Part shown: positions 5,008 through 8,692 of the stretch, piece after piece | How the letters are laid out: each line of letters starts with the position of its first letter | Position numbering within the stretch: position 1 is the stretch's first letter | From: an uncultured Chloroflexota bacterium | GTDB taxonomy: Bacteria; Chloroflexota; Limnocylindria; Limnocylindrales; Limnocylindraceae | NCBI GenBank assembly: GCA_903847005.1 | Contig: CAINCM010000200.1 | Span: 1-8,692 of the forward strand | Length of the DNA: 8,692 nt | Reading direction: 5' to 3' | Program-made: the position numbers and the translations under genes | Notes under the pieces: generated by a model | What the model saw: only the letters and a program-made list of their open reading frames with translations | What the model was told of the DNA's origin: nothing | The model's database searches: none

Positions 5008-7425
5008 TTAGAGGAGCGTCTCTGGGTCCATGTCGATGCTCACATCTCGACCACCGAGCCCCCGAACGAGCGGGAGTGGATCCGCCGAACGCAGAATCAG
5101 GTTCTCCCGCCAGCGGCCTGCGCGCTTTGGCACCCACGCAGGGATGGGACCGAGCAGGCGTGCATCCGAGCCTTCAGGGAGCTGAGCGCGCAGTCGATCC
5201 GCTACGGCCACCGCCCGCGCGTGCGTGGCGGCAGAACTTGCTCCGGAGACGGTGATCTTCGCCGTGCGGAGAAAAGGCGCGCCACCCGATCGCTCGCGCT
5301 CCAGTGTCTCACGCCGGCGCCACGCGCTCACATCGCCGCCCCGTGCAAGTTCAACCGCCGCTGCGATGGCGGGATCCTCCGGGCGATAGCTCTGCACCCA
5401 CGCGGTGCCACCGCCGCCGCCGCGCCCCAGGCGGCCGCTCGCCTGCACGATCAACGCGACGACACGCTCTGCAGCGCGCTCATCGGGAAGGAGGAGCCCT
5501 GCATCCGCGGAGGCGATCCCGACGAGGGCAAGTCGCGGCAGATCCAGCGCCTTGGCCGCGAGCGCCGTACCGATCAGAAGCTGTGTCTCGCCTTTTCGAA
5601 ACGCATCGAGGATGCGATCGCCGGCACCGATGCTGGCGGTGGTGTCAGCATCCAGGCGGCCGATGCGGAGCGCTGGCAGGAGCCGTTTCACCTCGCTCTC
5701 CAGGCGCTCCGTCCCCCCTCCGATCGCACGGATCCGCGCACCGTGACAGGATGGGCAGCGCGTCAGAGGCTCTGCTACGAGTCCGCATCCGTGGCATCGC
5801 AGCAGCGAACCGGCGCTGTGAAGTACGAGTGGACGTTCGCATGAGGGACATGACTGGGCTGCACCGCAGTCCCTGCAGAGGAGCGCCGACGCTAGTCCAC
5901 GCCGATTCATGATGAGCAACGCCTGCTCTCCATCGCTCCATCGCAGGCCTTCGAGTGCCGCAAGTAGTGGTCGACTGATCATCAGCTTCCATCCGTCCTC
6001 GAGCTCCCGCCGCATGTCGACCACTTCGACTCTGACCGGCGTGCTGCGAGGCTCGAGTGTCACGTGCCGCCATCCCTGTCGCTCCACTCGTGCAAGCGTT
6101 TCGATCGCAGGGGTGGCGCTGATGAGAAGCACCGGGGCCGCAGCAAGCGCACCGAGCATGATTGCCGCATCGCGCGCGTGCAGCCGTGGCGTGCGATCAG
6201 ATTTGTACGCGCTCTCGTGCTCCTCATCCACCACGATCAAGCCGACGTCACGGCTCAGCGAGCCAAGTGCAACGCGTGTGCCCACCACGAGATGCGGTCC
6301 GCTCTCCCTGAGTCGAACGTGGGCATCAAGGCGCTCGCCCTGGCTCGCACCGGAATGCACGAGCTCGGGCTCGATTGCGGTGAGGCTTCGAAGCACATCC
6401 GCAGCAATGGCGACCTGGGTTGCCTCGGGAACGAGCCAGAGAACCGAGCGTCCCGCGAGGATGGTGCGCGCCGCGATCTCGGCCGCAAGTCGACTCTTCC
6501 CAGATCCCGGCGCTCCATCAACGAGGGTGACAGGCGCAAGCGGCACGTCGTCGAGGAGCGCGCGCTGTGATGGACTCCAACTCGTGATTCCGAGATCGCC
6601 GCTGACGCTCTCGCGGCGGTCGGCATGTCGGCGTTGACGACGACGCATCTCGATGCGCACAAGTCCGAGTGCCGCCAGTCGGCGCACGGCGGGCAGGCCA
6701 CCGGGAAGATCAGAGGCCCGCACGAGCCCGTCGCCCTCGATGGCGGCCCGATCGAGTGTCGCAAGGAGTTGCCGTTGACGCAATCCGAGCCGGGTACGCG
6801 CATCGGGACGTTCCGATGCCTTCGTACGCACCGCATGCGGCTCTTCGATGAGGCGACCGTGGACCGCACTAAGTCTCCAGCCTCGCTCGAGGCGACCGTC
6901 GCGCTCACCACTCCGAATCAACGCCAAGAGTGCGCTGCGTCCGGCACCTCGCGCTCCCGCGAGACGATCCACCGCGACCCAAGATGCACCGATCCCCACC
7001 CTCTCCTCTGCTTCGCTCGGAGCCAGCACGGCACGAATCGCAACCTCTACCTTGTCGAGGAGTCCAGGTGGGAGGAGTGATCGAACCGTCAACGCGAGTG
7101 GCGCGAGCCAGTGTGCGGAGATCGCCTCCGCGAGCCTCATGCCGAGCGGCCCGATGAGGGAGCTGTCGCTGAGTTTCGCCTCGGCGCGCTTCAGTGCGAT
7201 GCCGGGAGGGGGTGAGACAGCACCCACGTCGGAGGTGACGATCCCAATCGCACGTCGCCCTCCGAATGGAACGACAACCGCGTCTCCAATGCCGATCTCC
7301 ACGTGCTCTGGTGGCAGGTAGTCGTAGAGTCGCTCGCCTTGCGGGCCAGGAAGGTCGACCGCAACTCGAACGGTCCGTTGCGGCTCAACGGGCGGCATAC
7401 GTTGGGGCGCGCCGCCCCCGCTCAC
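5008..7425 (-). CDS. priA: Primosomal protein N' (PriA), replication restart helicase, with divergent helicase motifs
   Basis: PriA recognises stalled forks and D-loops and starts replisome reloading, acting as a 3'-to-5' superfamily 2 helicase. The 805-residue product has the N-terminal 3'-DNA-binding domain (YDYLPPE, then IGDAVVVPFGGR near 45-58), Walker A GAPGSGKS (304-311), DEEH (400-403) followed by ESAYKSD and HARDAA, and SATPAIET (436-443). NRRG at 507-510 precedes eight zinc cysteines in four CxxC pairs (517/520, 526/529, 544/547, 557/560). Motifs V and VI are altered: GTALAAKALD where E. coli has GTQMLAKGHH, and QASGRLGR where QVAGRAGR is usual, followed by a five-glycine run. Walker A, DEEH and both arginines of motif VI remain, so activity is plausible but unproven. 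The GTG start overlaps the gmk stop by 4 bases; an ATG at 7398 is an alternative. Confidence 0.93.
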   Translation of the reverse strand: MSGGGAPQRMPPVEPQRTVRVAVDLPGPQGERLYDYLPPEHVEIGIGDAVVVPFGGRRAIGIVTSDVGAVSPPPGIALKRAEAKLSDSSLIGPLGMRLAEAISAHWLAPLALTVRSLLPPGLLDKVEVAIRAVLAPSEAEERVGIGASWVAVDRLAGARGAGRSALLALIRSGERDGRLERGWRLSAVHGRLIEEPHAVRTKASERPDARTRLGLRQRQLLATLDRAAIEGDGLVRASDLPGGLPAVRRLAALGLVRIEMRRRQRRHADRRESVSGDLGITSWSPSQRALLDDVPLAPVTLVDGAPGSGKSRLAAEIAARTILAGRSVLWLVPEATQVAIAADVLRSLTAIEPELVHSGASQGERLDAHVRLRESGPHLVVGTRVALGSLSRDVGLIVVDEEHESAYKSDRTPRLHARDAAIMLGALAAAPVLLISATPAIETLARVERQGWRHVTLEPRSTPVRVEVVDMRRELEDGWKLMISRPLLAALEGLRWSDGEQALLIMNRRGLASALLCRDCGAAQSCPSCERPLVLHSAGSLLRCHGCGLVAEPLTRCPSCHGARIRAIGGGTERLESEVKRLLPALRIGRLDADTTASIGAGDRILDAFRKGETQLLIGTALAAKALDLPRLALVGIASADAGLLLPDERAAERVVALIVQASGRLGRGGGGGTAWVQSYRPEDPAIAAAVELARGGDVSAWRRRETLERERSGGAPFLRTAKITVSGASSAATHARAVAVADRLRAQLPEGSDARLLGPIPAWVPKRAGRWRENLILRSADPLPLVRGLGGRDVSIDMDPETLL

Positions 7426-8045
7426 ACTCTGATCCGACGCTCCGGATGCTTGGCACGCTCCGAGAGCACGATCTTTTCGACCTGTGCCGCCGCCTCTTCC
7501 GGGTAACCCGTCTCATTGAGCACCAGGTAGTCATACTCCTTCGCGCGATCCATCTCCACGATCGCGCTCCGCGCACGTGTGACAAGCTCCTCAGCCGACT
7601 CCGTTCCCCGGCCGGCGAGTCGTGCAGCGAGCGCCTCCGGCGATGGCGGAGCGATGAAGATGAGCAGCGCTTCAGGAATCTCTGCCCGAACACTTCGCGC
7701 TCCCTGCACATCGATCTTGAGGATTGCATCCTGTCCACGCTCGAGTGCCTCACGAACCTCGCTCCGCGGGGTGCCATACGAGCGGCCATGTACCGTGGCC
7801 GATTCGAGCAGCCCGTTCGCTTCTCGAAGGGCACCGAACGACTCCTTGCTGTGGAAGTGATAGTGGACTCCCTGCATCTCGCCGGGACGCGGCTCTCGCG
7901 TGGTGCAGGTCACGACGTAGTGGAATGTCTGTCCGATCGGTCGCCGACGCAACTCGTTGATGATCGTATCCTTGCCCACTCCGCTCGGGCCGGAAATCAC
8001 GATCACCTGCGCCCCCGCTGCGCCGTCGCGACGCTGACCTGGCAT
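7422..8045 (-). CDS. gmk: Guanylate kinase
   Basis: Gmk phosphorylates GMP to GDP with ATP, feeding GTP, dGTP and ppGpp pools. The 207-residue product is the usual size. It has the P-loop GPSGVGKDT (19-27, Asp in place of the common Gly or Ser after Lys), the GMP-binding TCTTREPRPGE with GVHYHF, YGTPRSEV, LKIDVQGA, IFIAPPS, RGTES and the YDYLVLNE ending motif. I chose the ATG at 8045, which shares its A with the rluD stop (TGATG), because GGAGG lies 4 bases upstream. A TTG one codon earlier at 8048 is too close to that GGAGG. Its stop overlaps the priA GTG. In B. subtilis ylzA, rpoZ and coaBC lie between gmk and priA; here the two genes touch. Confidence 0.95.
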   Translation of the reverse strand: MPGQRRDGAAGAQVIVISGPSGVGKDTIINELRRRPIGQTFHYVVTCTTREPRPGEMQGVHYHFHSKESFGALREANGLLESATVHGRSYGTPRSEVREALERGQDAILKIDVQGARSVRAEIPEALLIFIAPPSPEALAARLAGRGTESAEELVTRARSAIVEMDRAKEYDYLVLNETGYPEEAAAQVEKIVLSERAKHPERRIRV

Positions 8046-8692
8046 CAAACCTCCGATCTCTCTTCGTGCAACCGTAGCGTATCGAGTGGGAGTTGCAGAT
8101 CGGAAGGGAGCGGTGCTTCGAGCCGCATCAGTCGTCCGTCACGCGGATGCGTGAAGGCAATCCGCCACGCGTGCAGAAAGAGCCGCGTCGTCCCTTCGGG
8201 CCCTCGGCGACTCGTCCCGTTTCCGTATGTGGGATCGCCCGCGATGGGGTGCCCAATCTCGGTCAGATGGACGCGGATCTGGTGAGTCCTCCCCGTGATG
8301 AGGTCGACCTCGAGGAGCGTCCATCCGGCGAATCGCTCACGCACCCGGTATCCGGTTGTGGCGGGTCGGCCGCCGGCGACGACCGCCATCCGCTTCCGCT
8401 CGGACGGGTCTCGACCGATCGGAGCCTCTATCCGCCCGACCTCTGCCGCCACGGGGCCCTGGACGAGGGTGACGTAGGTCTTCTTCACGCGCCGTGCCTT
8501 CAACTGTGCCATCAGGCTCGATTGTGCGAGATCGCCTTTCGCTACAACCAGAAGACCCGAGGTGTCTTTGTCAAGACGGTGGACGAGTCCGGGACGCGCA
8601 ACGCCGGCGATCCCCGGGAGATCCTCCACATGATGCAGGAGCGCATTCACCAGCGTCCCGCTCGCATGGCCAGGGGCTGGGTGCACCACGAG
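8045..8692 (-). CDS. rluD: RluD-type 23S rRNA pseudouridine synthase (N-terminal part outside window)
   Basis: RluA-family synthases isomerise uridines in RNA; RluD acts on helix 69 of 23S rRNA (U1911, U1915 and U1917 in E. coli). The window holds the last 215 residues. They open at LVVHPAPGHASGTLVNALLHH, characteristic of RluD, and contain the catalytic loop GLVHRLDKDTSGLL with the nucleophilic Asp, then the RNA-contact stretch GRTHQIRVHL and GHPIAGDPTYG. By comparison with E. coli RluD about 98 residues are missing, including the N-terminal S4 domain. The frame stays open to the window edge, so the gene is cut by the window and not broken. It is the most upstream gene visible in the leftward operon. 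RluD or a close RluA-family relative is firm; the exact target sites are inferred. Confidence 0.93.
   Translation of the reverse strand, partial: LVVHPAPGHASGTLVNALLHHVEDLPGIAGVARPGLVHRLDKDTSGLLVVAKGDLAQSSLMAQLKARRVKKTYVTLVQGPVAAEVGRIEAPIGRDPSERKRMAVVAGGRPATTGYRVRERFAGWTLLEVDLITGRTHQIRVHLTEIGHPIAGDPTYGNGTSRRGPEGTTRLFLHAWRIAFTHPRDGRLMRLEAPLPSDLQLPLDTLRLHEERSEV
8050..8054 (-). promoter_or_regulatory. Shine-Dalgarno sequence deciding the gmk start
   Basis: GGAGG inside the last codons of rluD, 4 bases before the ATG at 8045 and only 1 base before the TTG at 8048. It therefore favours the ATG as the gmk start. Confidence 0.7.

Noticed and set aside
8046..8048. TTG as gmk start
   Set aside because: It is only 1 base from the GGAGG site and a rarer start codon. 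The ATG at 8045 is better spaced and overlaps the rluD stop as TGATG.
7266..8285. 339-codon open frame on the plus strand
   Set aside because: It lies antisense to priA, gmk and rluD, is Arg-rich without any family motif, and is explained by GC-rich codon bias in the real genes on the other strand.
1..8692. Novel multi-gene system, mobile element, CRISPR array or RNA gene
   Set aside because: Every long stretch is accounted for by recognised housekeeping genes. I saw no direct repeats with spacers, transposase, integrase, att-like repeats or tRNA-like folds.

Overview
The window is an ordinary, densely packed bacterial core region. It is clearly GC-rich, and nearly all of it is coding. Seven genes on the minus strand read right to left: rluD (5' part outside the window), gmk, priA, def, fmt, rlmN and rpe. 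They mostly overlap by 1 to 4 bases, so they look like one housekeeping operon. rpmB (ribosomal protein L28) faces them on the plus strand and converges on rpe with only 7 bases between the stop codons. Left of rpmB and divergent from it is a fakA/yloV-type fatty acid kinase gene that leaves the window at base 1. Just ahead of fakA is a 36-codon ORF whose stop overlaps the fakA start.

The order gmk-priA-def-fmt-rlmN-rpe-rpmB-yloV, with rpmB inverted, matches the Bacillus subtilis cluster as I remember it. This copy lacks rsmB, prpC, prkC, cpgA and yloU. That layout, the GC-rich codons, the four-cysteine L28 and the divergent PriA suggest a GC-rich member of the Terrabacteria, perhaps Chloroflexota or a relative. 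The sequence alone does not fix the phylum.

The genes serve growth functions. Def and Fmt remove and add the formyl group of initiator methionine. RlmN and RluD modify 23S rRNA, and L28 is a large-subunit protein. Gmk makes GDP, PriA restarts replication forks, Rpe links the pentose phosphate branches, and FakA phosphorylates fatty acids held by FakB proteins.

I see no mobile element, CRISPR array, tRNA, rRNA, prophage or defence gene, and no convincing new multi-gene system. The points worth a second look are small: the coupled mini-ORF before fakA; overlapping divergent -10 elements between it and rpmB; an rpmB leader hairpin whose loop is complementary to its own Shine-Dalgarno sequence; a likely leaderless internal promoter at def; and an fmt gene with no standard start codon where the family should begin.
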